A stretch of DNA of 64,000 nt from Methanolobus sp. Its GTDB lineage: Archaea > Halobacteriota > Methanosarcinia > Methanosarcinales > Methanosarcinaceae. The stretch covers positions 310,001-374,000 of the forward strand of contig NZ_JADQBZ010000008.1 of assembly GCF_016278365.1 (NCBI RefSeq). The letters are read 5' to 3'. Of this stretch, positions 45,396 to 53,579 are shown piece after piece (within the stretch, counting starts at the first letter, position 1; each line of letters opens with the position of its first letter). The position numbers and the translations under genes were made by a program. The notes below the pieces were generated by a model. The model was not told the DNA's origin. It searched no databases and worked only from the letters and a program-made list of their open reading frames with translations.

Positions 45396-46280
45396 ATGCA
45401 GAAGATAGTTCCACATTTCTGGTTTGACAAAGAGGCCCGTGAGGCAGCGGAGTTCTATACTTCTCTTTTCAAGGATTCGAAAATTAAGAACATAACAACG
45501 CTTTATGATACTCCGTCGGGAACATCAGAAACAGTTGCCATTGAGCTCTCAGGCCAGGAGTTCATGCTGCTGTCAGCAGGTCCTCTTTTCAAATTCACTC
45601 CGGCTATATCATTCCTTATTGCCTGTAGCACAAAGGAAGAGGTGGATGCACTATGGAGGAAACTATCCGAAGGTGGCACGGCGCTTATGCCTTTAGATGC
45701 ATATCCGTTCAGCGAAAGATACGGATGGGTGGAAGACAGATATGGTCTTTCGTGGCAGGTAATGTTCACAGGCGACAATGGGATGACACAGAAGATCACC
45801 CCGACGCTTATGTTCGTCGGTGACCAGTACGGGAAAGCAGAAGAGGCGATCAATTTTTACGCATCGGTGTTCCATAATGCAAAAATTGACCATATCCTTC
45901 GCTACGGAGCAGGTGAGGAACCCGATAAGGAAGGAACTATAAAGCACGCTGCTTTCATGCTTGAAGGATATGAATTTGCGGCTATGGACAGCGCTCGTGA
46001 GCATAATTTCACTTTCAACGAAGCTATTTCATTCATGGTATACTGCGATACCCAGGAAGAAATTGACTACTACTGGGAGAAGCTGTCGGCAGTTCCCGAA
46101 GCAGAGCAGTGTGGCTGGCTCAAGGACCGCTTCAGTGTCTCATGGCAGATCGTTCCCACTGTTATGGACGAGATGATGCAGACAAAGGATGAAAAGAAAC
46201 TGGCACGTGTAACTGAAGCATTTCTTAAAATGAAAAAGTTTGATATAGCGGGACTGGAAAAAGCATATGAAGGGCGATGA
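45396..46280 (+). CDS. Tandem VOC/PhnB-like domain protein
   Basis: A 294-residue protein with two PhnB-type VOC domains: residues 1-130 (HFWFDKEAREAAEFYTSLF, SERYGWVEDRYGLSWQV) and 132-285 (PTLMFVGDQYGKAEEAINFY, CGWLKDRFSVSWQIVP). PhnB-like proteins are related to 3-demethylubiquinone methyltransferase-fold and glyoxalase proteins; their true function is mostly unknown. The usual metal-ligand pattern of glyoxalase is not complete. ATG follows AAGGGAT. Confidence 0.85.
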   Translation: MQKIVPHFWFDKEAREAAEFYTSLFKDSKIKNITTLYDTPSGTSETVAIELSGQEFMLLSAGPLFKFTPAISFLIACSTKEEVDALWRKLSEGGTALMPLDAYPFSERYGWVEDRYGLSWQVMFTGDNGMTQKITPTLMFVGDQYGKAEEAINFYASVFHNAKIDHILRYGAGEEPDKEGTIKHAAFMLEGYEFAAMDSAREHNFTFNEAISFMVYCDTQEEIDYYWEKLSAVPEAEQCGWLKDRFSVSWQIVPTVMDEMMQTKDEKKLARVTEAFLKMKKFDIAGLEKAYEGR

Positions 46281-46370
46281 AGCGGGCTCTGAGATAGTGA
46301 CAGAGCTCTTGGAGTTTGTTTATGGCAAAAGATAACTCGATTTCGGGATATTTGAGGATGTTTATGTGGA

Positions 46371-46514
46371 CTAACCATCATATTTAGTAGCGTCGTTCTT
46401 GTTCTTTATAGATTCACGAATTGTCATTTCCTTTTTGGAGTCGGAAGCCCTTTCCTTCAAGGATTGATACTTGAGAATTGCCTCATCGATAAGGACTACC
46501 CGAACCTCCTTCAC
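46371..46514 (-). pseudogene. Truncated RelE-like toxin
   Basis: A 47-codon frame beginning VKEVRVVLIDEAILKYQSLK, like the start of archaeal mRNA interferase-type toxins of about 120 residues, but ending at TAG (46371-46373) before any catalytic region. GTG at 46514 overlaps the antitoxin stop (ATGTGA), so the pair was translated together. I could find no continuation in the other frames downstream. Reading the TAG as pyrrolysine adds only two residues before TAA. Confidence 0.55.
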
Positions 46515-46789
46515 ATTCCAATGCCTCTGGACACCGCTTTGTTTAAGTTCCGATTGTTATTATGTATCCAGGTAATGCCTTTGATGCTTACTGCAATCTT
46601 GTTGCTTTCTTCAAGGTACTCCAGAATAGTCTTAAGAGTAGTATGATTAACCTGCCTGGGTAAATGACGCTTTAACCCAGCTACAGACATAACGCTTTCA
46701 TCCATCTCTTGAAGGGTGTTTTCTACCATCTTTATTGTGTTCAACGTAGGTGAACGTTCTGGTCTTTTTATTGATTCTGCTTTCTTCAT
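46511..46789 (-). CDS. Antitoxin-like winged-helix protein
   Basis: A 92-residue basic protein, MKKAESIKRPERSPTLNTIK and onward, with a predicted small winged helix (residues 15-70: ESVMSVAGLKRHLPRQVNHTTLKTILEYLEESNKIAVSIKG). It overlaps the toxin frame at its stop (ATGTGA). The family is frequent in methanogens, usually followed by a RelE-type toxin gene. It probably represses its own operon and bound the toxin; here the toxin is truncated, so the gene may be a leftover. Confidence 0.6.
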   Translation of the reverse strand: MKKAESIKRPERSPTLNTIKMVENTLQEMDESVMSVAGLKRHLPRQVNHTTLKTILEYLEESNKIAVSIKGITWIHNNNRNLNKAVSRGIGM

Positions 46790-46979
46790 ATCACTACCCT
46801 CCCATAGATATCAAAAAGTATTCTATTGATACCATTTGATAACTAAAAGTAACATATTCGTTATTGCATATCTTTGTTTGTATCTGCCACATCTTTTTAA
46901 AAAATGAACAAATTGGGCAAAACAATTATAATATAATAAAAGATATATACAACTGTATTTCATAATATTGGTGATTTAT

Positions 46980-47186
46980 ATGAGTGATAAAAAAACACAC
47001 GGAGTACCGGCATTATTGTCTTTTTTCATCCCAGGGCTGGGCCAGCTCATAAAGGGTCATATCTTCAAAGCGATTGGTATATGGGTGGCACTGTTCATTA
47101 GCGGAATGCTTGTTACATTTGTGATAGGTTTGATTACGACTCCACTCCTCTGGTTGTGGCAGATATTTGATGCGTATAATAATTGA
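46980..47186 (+). CDS. Small TM2-like membrane protein
   Basis: A 68-residue protein with two membrane helices: KKTHGVPALLSFFIPGLGQLIKGH, then WVALFISGMLVTFVIGLITTPLLWLWQIFDAYN, the pattern of TM2 proteins (helix, turn, helix ending with a short polar tail). ATG 46980 follows GGTGAT at 46970-46975, a near-perfect archaeal ribosome binding site. Function unknown; such proteins are often near stress or envelope genes. Confidence 0.75.
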   Translation: MSDKKTHGVPALLSFFIPGLGQLIKGHIFKAIGIWVALFISGMLVTFVIGLITTPLLWLWQIFDAYNN

Positions 47187-47613
47187 TATCTTTTTATTTT
47201 TCATTAGTTCCCATTTTAATTTTTTCCTTAAGTAACCTACCCCAAAGACTATTATTACCGCAAGTCCCAAGAGCTCGGCCATAAAAAGGGAAAGCATGTG
47301 AGGATTCTCCATGTCCCCAAGATGTCCGTAGATTCCCAGCAGAAACCGTCAGAAATATCTTACAACTGCCAGTGAGCAGTTCTGCAAGATCTGCAAAGTA
47401 ATGGTCCGTGAATTGGAGTAATGACTTAGTAAATATTATAAAATGAGTGCCAAGTTCCCAATGAACATTTAAGATAAGATATTCACTTAACGCGGTAGTA
47501 TTGATATATTTTCTCAAACAGAATAGAAGATAGTTCGCCTGCATAAGCACAAAATACATTTATAGATGCTTCATTGCCCTAGGTCGCGCTAAATAGGTAC
47601 TCCGTGCAAAGTA
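47187..47613. other. Region with only a doubtful frame
   Basis: No gene I can support. A minus-strand frame here encodes a single hydrophobic helix (SLFMAELLGLAVIIVFGVGYL) but has no ribosome binding site and runs on antisense to the TM2-like gene. It may be a remnant of a small membrane protein. Confidence 0.4.
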
Positions 47614-48051
47614 TTACAGAATAAATTGTTTTAACATAAACTCTAATTCATGATACGACTTTGCTATTCTATTTTTCAGTGCTCCTACAATTAAAGGATT
47701 GTCTGAATCTCCCATAATTGATCTGGAATCTGTTTTGTATCCAATGCATTCTTTACCATAAGCGTAAGCAAGACCGATTTCAACACATGCCCCTTCATCC
47801 GGAACACGACCATCTAATAGAAACAAAACAATATCACTATTTTTGATATGATGTATATCCATTTCGAATATAATTTTTGTCGCTTCTTCTTTACTATAAC
47901 CTTCTGAAAGTAAACTGGAAAGTAAATGTCCGTCCCTTTGTGGTAAAAAAGTACTAAATCCCATTTTTCTCAGGTTATCATCTATTTTTTCATTGAACTC
48001 GTGTTCAGCAATTGAAAACAAAGGACCTGCGACATATATTTTGGTGTTCAT
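47614..48051 (-). CDS. Nucleoside 2-deoxyribosyltransferase-like protein
   Basis: A 145-residue protein of the NDT/Rossmann-like family: IYVAGPLFSIAEHEFNEKI at the N-terminus, LPQRDG, and the DGRVPDEGACVEIGLAYAYGK segment that holds the catalytic Glu in nucleoside deoxyribosyltransferases. It should cleave or transfer N-glycosidic bonds of nucleosides or nucleotides, though some relatives have other roles. The expected nucleophile region is present, so activity is plausible. Confidence 0.8.
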   Translation of the reverse strand: MNTKIYVAGPLFSIAEHEFNEKIDDNLRKMGFSTFLPQRDGHLLSSLLSEGYSKEEATKIIFEMDIHHIKNSDIVLFLLDGRVPDEGACVEIGLAYAYGKECIGYKTDSRSIMGDSDNPLIVGALKNRIAKSYHELEFMLKQFIL

Positions 48052-48642
48052 TTAGTTTCCCCATATCACAATTTTATACGCTTTAAAACAATAATATCAT
48101 TAAACGTAAACTGAAAATATCTATCGGCCATTCCAGCCAAAAGATCCCTTACAATTTCTGCCTCACCTTATTTGGAGGGATTTTTGTGCATTCAATTACT
48201 TAGATCAACGTGATTTCAATTATTATAATTACAATGTTTATTTTTAATATATTTCTGTCCCTCACAAACAAAGCAACATGGAGTTATAGGTGTTTAGATG
48301 AGAATAATTAATATTGCTGCGACATCGTTTGCTAAGTCATGGCAAAGAGGAACTCCTGATGGAATAGAAAAATTGAGGGGATGGCATAATTCAGGAACGC
48401 CCAGAAGCGCGTAGGGCGCCCGAATCACACCTGTGCACAGTTAATCATTGTTTTGCAAATATATATTGATATTGTAAGTATGGTGAAAGTATTGTAGATT
48501 GTATCATGAAAGTTCACAAGAAAAAAGAAAGGGATTAAAGCCCCCTTGTTAGTCTTTTTCTTATTACCATAGATGAGCCCCAGAATGGTAAGCTTGTCTG
48601 TGGAAGTAACTGATCGCGGGAAAATAAAAGCCTGTTGTGGCC
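48052..48642. other. Gene-poor region with one doubtful small frame
   Basis: About 590 bp. The only candidate is a 38-codon plus-strand frame at 48298-48414 (MRIINIAATSFAKSWQRG) with a weak AGGTG upstream; it ends in a GC-rich GGGCGCCC palindrome. I do not call it a gene. Otherwise nothing is visible. Confidence 0.4.
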
Positions 48643-50644
48643 TTATACACCGCAACTCTTGAAATTGCCACTGCAGACAATGTATGATCTGCCATCACTC
48701 CCAGTTGTCAACCGGTAGTAAGTGGCCTTGTAATACAGGTTTGGCCGGACCGGGTGCACATAGACATAATCCATCCAGCCAGTTCCGTTAGTCAATGCCC
48801 CTGCCTTGATCTCATCACGGAACAGCTTGCCGGTAACATCGGTCTTGCCCTTAAAGTTGTTACCGACCAGCAGGATGTTGTCAGCATGGGCGACCATGGT
48901 CAGATCTATATCGTATACGAAGACGTAAAGACCGGGATCTTCCAGGTTCCTGTATGGTGCTTCGCCTGCACTGATGCGCCGGAGGGGCTTTTTAACGATT
49001 TTATGAGTAGCTACAAAGGGCTTCGCCTGCACTGATGCGCCGGAGGGTATCCGTAGCATTCTTTCCGATGGCTGCAGCTGTAGTGTCCACAAGCGAGATC
49101 ACATCCCCGTCGGTGAATGTCTGCCGGGCGCAGCCTACCCCGAGATTGCGGTAGATTATACGCTCATACTCGCTGACTCCCTGCTCATCCTTCTGGCTTC
49201 GTACAGTAGCCAGAGCCTGCTGGAAAGCGCTCACTGAGCTATCCGGGACATCACTGCTGAAACCATAGTAGAGGTCTTTCTCGCCCAGGGTATATATGTC
49301 CTCATAGGCATTGAGGTCTCCGTCCTGCATCATCTGATATCGCCCGGCGAGAGCCCCCGTTGCCCAGAGATCGATCTGCCCGTCTTCCAGCATCTGGAAA
49401 AGTTCCCCGGGAGCCTGCCCCAGGACCAGACCGGAAGCGTTTACACCACGATCGAAAAGGAGATCGTTCTCGACGGAGTCTTCGACCACACCGATCCGTT
49501 AGTTGTTAAGCTCCTCCGGGGAGGAAACGATAATATTACTTCTCATCGGAGCAAAGACAACAAAGTCCATTTTAGTGAAGGGGCCGGCCCATTTGAAGGA
49601 CTGCTCCCGCTCAGGGGTTTTTACCATCGAGAAGAGCACTGTGCCGGTATTGCTCCGGGCTGCCTCATAACCTTCGGTCCATGGAACAATGCGTACGTCC
49701 TCATGTGTGCGGTTCACTCCAATGTTCAGGAAGACCGCTTCAAGGATATCCACGGAGATACCGGTAACATTCCCATCTTCCTGATAGTTGAACGGAGCCA
49801 TCTCCTCTGTCAGGTAATCGAGTTGATCGAGGCCGACGGATGGATAGTGCCTCCCAAGGACCCGCTCATATACGCTGATACCCGTGACATCTTTCTCCTG
49901 TTTGAGGTCATCGAGTGCCTGCTGGAAAGAGTCGACGACCGAATCGGGGATGTCATTACTGAAAGCATAATAAGTTTCCTGGACATGTAACTGATAGACG
50001 ATTCTGTAGCTGTAGTAGTTCCCGGTCGCCTGTTCAGTGAAGTACCTGCCTGAGGCTTCAGGGCATGCCCACATATCGATATCACCATTGTCAAGCGCGG
50101 CAATCAGAGCGGACATATTGCTTTTGGTTACTATCCGGCTCTGGTCCACACCTATATCGAGCAGGTACTGAATAGCGATATCGTCAGTAATCACTCCGAT
50201 ACAGTATTCTCCTAGGTCTTCAGGGCCGTCAACACTAATCCCGCTGTCCGGTCTGGCAAAGAGGACCTTCCTGTTAGTATAGATTGGCCCGGCCCATTTG
50301 AACATATCCTCCCTTTCGGGAGTCCTTGCCATACTGAAGAGCACTGTGTTGTTTTGCGTGAGAACTGCCTGATACCCTTCGGTCCAGGGGACAAGATGCA
50401 CTTCCTCCCGAGATACTTTTGCACCCATCCTTTCAGTTACCGCTTCGAGCATATCAATAGAGATTCCCTGAAGGGTCCCGTTCTCCTCATAGTTATAAGG
50501 AGGTAGTTGTTCAGTGTAGTAGACAAGACCGGCGGATGACATGGGGACGTCTTCAGGCCCCGAGATACATCCGGATGTCAGGACCAGTGCTCCGAGCAGT
50601 GCCACGATAAGAGAATGACAGACATAACGTCGATAATGCAACAT
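48643..50644 (-). pseudogene. Decayed lipoprotein sensor: two solute-binding domains plus Cache
   Basis: Originally one gene of about 650 codons. The start MLHYRRYVCHSLIVALLGALVLTSGC is a lipoprotein signal. Two SBP_bac_3 domains follow (about 40-270 and 273 to the middle of the second part), then a Cache domain (DPGLYVFVYDIDLTMVAHADNI) at 48643-48960. Two lesions break it: an in-frame TAA at 49499-49501 inside the second binding domain (expected Tyr), and a frameshift where a 28-bp sequence (48959-48986) is repeated at 49020-49047, 61 bp apart. Removing one 61-bp unit restores the frame exactly. No output domain is visible, as in some methanogen sensors. Confidence 0.75.
48959..49047. repeat. 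28-bp direct repeat pair, 61-bp period
   Basis: The 28 bases beginning GCTTCGCCTGCACTGATG occur at 48959-48986 and 49020-49047 with a 33-bp non-repeated spacer. The insertion of this unit causes the frameshift in the sensor pseudogene. Confidence 0.8.
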
Positions 50645-51099
50645 GAATGAGCATATACTGTTAAATTATAAATAAATACTGATTTTGATAAATATCTGCA
50701 AAAGATGAAACGCAGAAGCCATGGAAAGTCAACTTACCCTATGGAAGTTTTGAATACATGTTGTAGAAAACAGTGTCTGCATGCAAATAGAGAAATAGTT
50801 TTACTAAACCGGCACGAATTCAAAGATGAAACTCAACTAAAAAAGGCTACTATACAAATAGGATGACTTTAACTCGAAACACCTCTTTCAAAACATTGAA
50901 AGTATTGGTAGTGCCTAATCAGCTTTCAGTCTGTTTTCTTGGAAATTACCAACTTGTATCTTATTAGGCTCAATTGAAAAATATGCACTCCAATTTAATC
51001 TATTTGAGTCGCCCGCAAGAATAACAAAATGAATTCATTCTTTTGACTGAATAGCGCTAAAAAATCGCTTTCATAAGAGGGCTGCCTAAAGTTTTAAAG
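50645..51099. other. Gene-free region
   Basis: About 455 bp between the sensor pseudogene and the tRNA genes. A 53-codon plus-strand frame starting at 50706 lacks a ribosome binding site and family resemblance, so I leave it out. No other structure seen. Confidence 0.45.
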
Positions 51100-51174
51100 T
51101 GGGCCTAACCGGATTCGAACCGGTGACCGCTCGGTTATGAGCCGAGCGCTCTAACCTGGCTAAGCTACAGGCCC
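51100..51174 (-). tRNA. tRNA with CAU anticodon (Met elongator or Ile2)
   Basis: 75 nt. Acceptor GGGCCTG pairs with TAGGCCC (last pair G-U), discriminator A. The anticodon stem GCTCGG/CCGAGC carries loop CTCATAA, anticodon CAT. T-arm CCGGTTCGAATCCGG. The body (GTAGCTTAGCCAGGTTAGAGCG) resembles isoleucine tRNAs, so it could be tRNA-Ile2, in which C34 is modified to agmatidine in archaea, rather than elongator Met. Sequence alone does not settle this. Confidence 0.88.
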
Positions 51175-51195
51175 GTTCTGAAAAAAGATTTAGAG

Positions 51196-51268
51196 CGCCG
51201 CAAACAGGGCTCGAACCTGTGACATTCTGGTTAACAGCCAGACACTCTACCAACTGAGTTATTGCGGC
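51196..51268 (-). tRNA. tRNA-Asn (anticodon GUU)
   Basis: 73 nt. Acceptor GCCGCAA/TTGCGGC, anticodon stem TCTGG/CCAGA with loop CTGTTAA (anticodon GTT), T-arm ACAGGTTCGAGCCCTGT, discriminator G. It lies 21 bp upstream of the CAU tRNA on the same strand; both are probably transcribed together from an AT-rich promoter near 51310-51325. Confidence 0.93.
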
Positions 51269-51519
51269 TTTTTGGTGGCGCCAACGCGCGAATCCTCTTA
51301 ATGCACTTATTGCTTTTAAACCTTTTGATTGACGGCTCATTTTTCCTGGTTTTCGGTACCATTCTTATCATTTCCAAGACAATTTTCCCGTAGTTACCTC
51401 ATAATAATAATGATAATCATATATCTTTAATGATATATGTTCCATCGGAAACGAGGGGGTGCAATTAAAAAATATTTTTTAATATGTAACTTTCGTACCT
51501 CAGTATGTTCTTGAAATCA

Positions 51520-52557
51520 TCAGCATTTTTTAGTATCGCCGCTATCCTCGTTGAAGATACATATCTGTTTCCCGCAGTGCGGACAAGCCATGTCTTCAGT
51601 GATATTGTATTCCTCGGTATCGAACATACCCCGCTTTATCAGCAGCTCATTACATTCATGACAGAAGGTGTTCTCCTTTCCACTACCAGGCACGTTACCG
51701 ATATAGATATAGTGCAGCCCTTCTTCCTTTGCGAGATCATACGCCATCTCAAGAGTTTCCAGTGGAGTTGGTGGCACATCTGTGAGCTGGTAATATGGGT
51801 GGAACCGGGTGAAATGTACTGGAGTGTCAGCCCCCAGATTCTCATAGATCCATCTTGACATGGACCGAAGTTCCTCTGGATCATCATTATGAGTTGGTAT
51901 CACCAGATTGACCACTTCTATATGCATTCCCAGTTCGTGCGCCAGCTTTGTGGCCTCCAGCACCGGTTCAAGTCTCGCGCTTGCCATCTTCCTGTAGAAC
52001 TCATTATTAAAAGCCTTGAAATCCACCCTGAAGGCATCCAGGTAAGGCGATATCTTCTTCAGCGCTTCGGGAGTGATGTAACCGTTAGTGACATAAATAG
52101 TGGCAAGCCCAGCTTCCTTTGCAAGCCTGGCGCAGTCGTAAGTGTACTCGTACCATATGGTCGGCTCATTATAGGTCCAGGCGATGGAGCTTGCGCCAAA
52201 CTGAAGCGCCCGTGAAACAGCAGTCTCAGGGTTTATTTCTCTAGACTGGGATGTGTCTACCTCCACTTGGGAAATAGCCCAGTTCTGGCAGTGTTTGCAT
52301 CTGAAATTACAGCCTATGCTCCCCAGAGAATAGACTGCAGAACCCGGATAGAAATGGTAGAGCGGTTTTTTTTCTATCGGGTCAAGGGCTTCGCTGGAAA
52401 CCACATTATAGTTCAGGGTGTACAGTGTTCCGTCCCTGTTCTCCCTCACCCTGCAAAACCCCCGTTTCCCAGGCGAGATCTTGCAGCTCTGGGCACACAG
52501 TTTGCAGTGCACCTTCTTGTCATCAAGCCTCTCGTAAAACATTGCTTCTTTGATCAT
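51520..52557 (-). CDS. amrS: COG1180-type radical SAM enzyme (AmrS-like)
   Basis: A 345-residue radical SAM protein. The [4Fe-4S] cluster motif CNFRCKHC uses Cys83, Cys87 and Cys90. An N-terminal zinc-like Cys pattern (C18, C21, C25, C35) precedes it, and a C-terminal CHECN plus CPHCGKQIC adds two more pairs. This is the AmmeMemoRadiSam system radical SAM protein (COG1180), usually near Memo and AMMECR1 genes, which are not in this window. The modified target is unknown. The gene is separated from the pilus operon by about 110 bp. Confidence 0.88.
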   Translation of the reverse strand: MIKEAMFYERLDDKKVHCKLCAQSCKISPGKRGFCRVRENRDGTLYTLNYNVVSSEALDPIEKKPLYHFYPGSAVYSLGSIGCNFRCKHCQNWAISQVEVDTSQSREINPETAVSRALQFGASSIAWTYNEPTIWYEYTYDCARLAKEAGLATIYVTNGYITPEALKKISPYLDAFRVDFKAFNNEFYRKMASARLEPVLEATKLAHELGMHIEVVNLVIPTHNDDPEELRSMSRWIYENLGADTPVHFTRFHPYYQLTDVPPTPLETLEMAYDLAKEEGLHYIYIGNVPGSGKENTFCHECNELLIKRGMFDTEEYNITEDMACPHCGKQICIFNEDSGDTKKC

Positions 52558-52666
52558 GAAAACCCCGTTTAAAAATGTAACTTAATCATTGATAACTTCA
52601 GCGTTGCAACTGCTGCAAAAAACAGGAGTTATGGTTAACTTGGAATATTAAATCAGATAATCCTTT

Positions 52667-53557
52667 TCAAGACACCAGGTTCAGTCTTGCATCAAAAGAA
52701 GTCTTTGTAACATTCAATTTTATACCCCCGCCGTCAGTATCTGCCAGGAAGAACACAACGGCAGTTGAATTTGAATTTATTGAATAATCCGTTTCCTTAA
52801 TACCGGCATCCAATGCCATCCTTTCAAAGAAAGATTCCCACGAGGAAGGATAAGAGCTTTCAACTGTCATGGTCACATCCGTGAAGAGTACACCATCCCA
52901 GTGCAGTGGCTCCGACCCATTGGTTTGCAGGTGCAGTTCCTCTACAGAATTGCTGCTGATACTTCTTTGAGGACCTTTCATATCAATGGCATTTATCTGA
53001 AAAGTTATATTGGTGACGTTATCGGTACTTCTCAGATTCATATTAGGAGAAAGGCGCATCAATGAATACTCATCCTGCGAAAGTATCAGGGCACCGTTCT
53101 CATACACGTATTTCTGATCAACAAAATAATTATTGGAAGACACATAGCTGACAGTGCCCATATCCACAAAAAACACATCACTGCTGTAAGTAATATAGGG
53201 AGTTGTTGCTACAATATGCATGCTGAATGCTTCATCATTTATCGCCAGCCTCCCACCGGATTTACCGGCGCCGAACATGGGCAGGCTCCCTCCCCCCATC
53301 CTGAAAGGAACGCTCAATGAAAGACCTGTTGAAGGCTCTGCCATGACATAGGCAGAAAGCATGTCAACATCGTTCTTCATCCCTGCCATGTCATAGAAGA
53401 CATCATCCATATGGGATTGTTCAGCAGCCGTTTTCCATTCGGGGATATACTGCACGTTCACAACAGTTATGACAGACATGATGATCCCAAGGAGAAGCAC
53501 AGCCGCTACTACGGTAGATACGGCATTTTCACAGGACATCATAGATCTTATCTTCAT
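52667..53557 (-). CDS. Pilin-like secreted protein (type IV pilin N-terminus)
   Basis: A 296-residue protein. ATG 53557 is chosen because AAAGGGAAAGGAA stands directly before it. The N-terminus KIRSMMSCENAVSTVVAAVLLLGIIMSVITVVNV is an archaeal type IV pilin-like signal with a charged start and a 20-residue hydrophobic helix. The rest is beta-rich with many Ser, Thr and Asn residues (likely glycosylation sites), such as a surface or minor pilin. It is the last gene of the pilus-like operon, 22 bp after the PKD/LamG pilin. Confidence 0.8.
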   Translation of the reverse strand: MKIRSMMSCENAVSTVVAAVLLLGIIMSVITVVNVQYIPEWKTAAEQSHMDDVFYDMAGMKNDVDMLSAYVMAEPSTGLSLSVPFRMGGGSLPMFGAGKSGGRLAINDEAFSMHIVATTPYITYSSDVFFVDMGTVSYVSSNNYFVDQKYVYENGALILSQDEYSLMRLSPNMNLRSTDNVTNITFQINAIDMKGPQRSISSNSVEELHLQTNGSEPLHWDGVLFTDVTMTVESSYPSSWESFFERMALDAGIKETDYSINSNSTAVVFFLADTDGGGIKLNVTKTSFDARLNLVS

Positions 53558-53579
53558 TTCCTTTCCCTTTTTCCTTGTA

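Noticed and set aside
46371..46514. TAG at 46371 read as pyrrolysine, making a longer toxin
   Set aside because: Readthrough would add only two residues before an in-frame TAA, and the catalytic region of the toxin is absent.
47013..47312. 99-codon minus-strand frame with one hydrophobic helix
   Set aside because: Overlaps the TM2-like gene antisense and lacks a ribosome binding site.
48298..48414. 38-codon frame MRIINIAATSFAKSWQRG
   Set aside because: No convincing ribosome binding site, ends in a GC palindrome, no resemblance to a known protein.
48959..49047. Two 28-bp repeats with a 33-bp spacer look like a CRISPR unit
   Set aside because: Only two copies, inside a protein-coding frame whose amino acids (LRRISAGEA) fit the protein, with no cas genes in the window. 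It is an insertion/duplication.
50706..50867. 53-codon plus-strand frame in the gap before the tRNAs
   Set aside because: No ribosome binding site and no family features; typical of chance frames in intergenic DNA.
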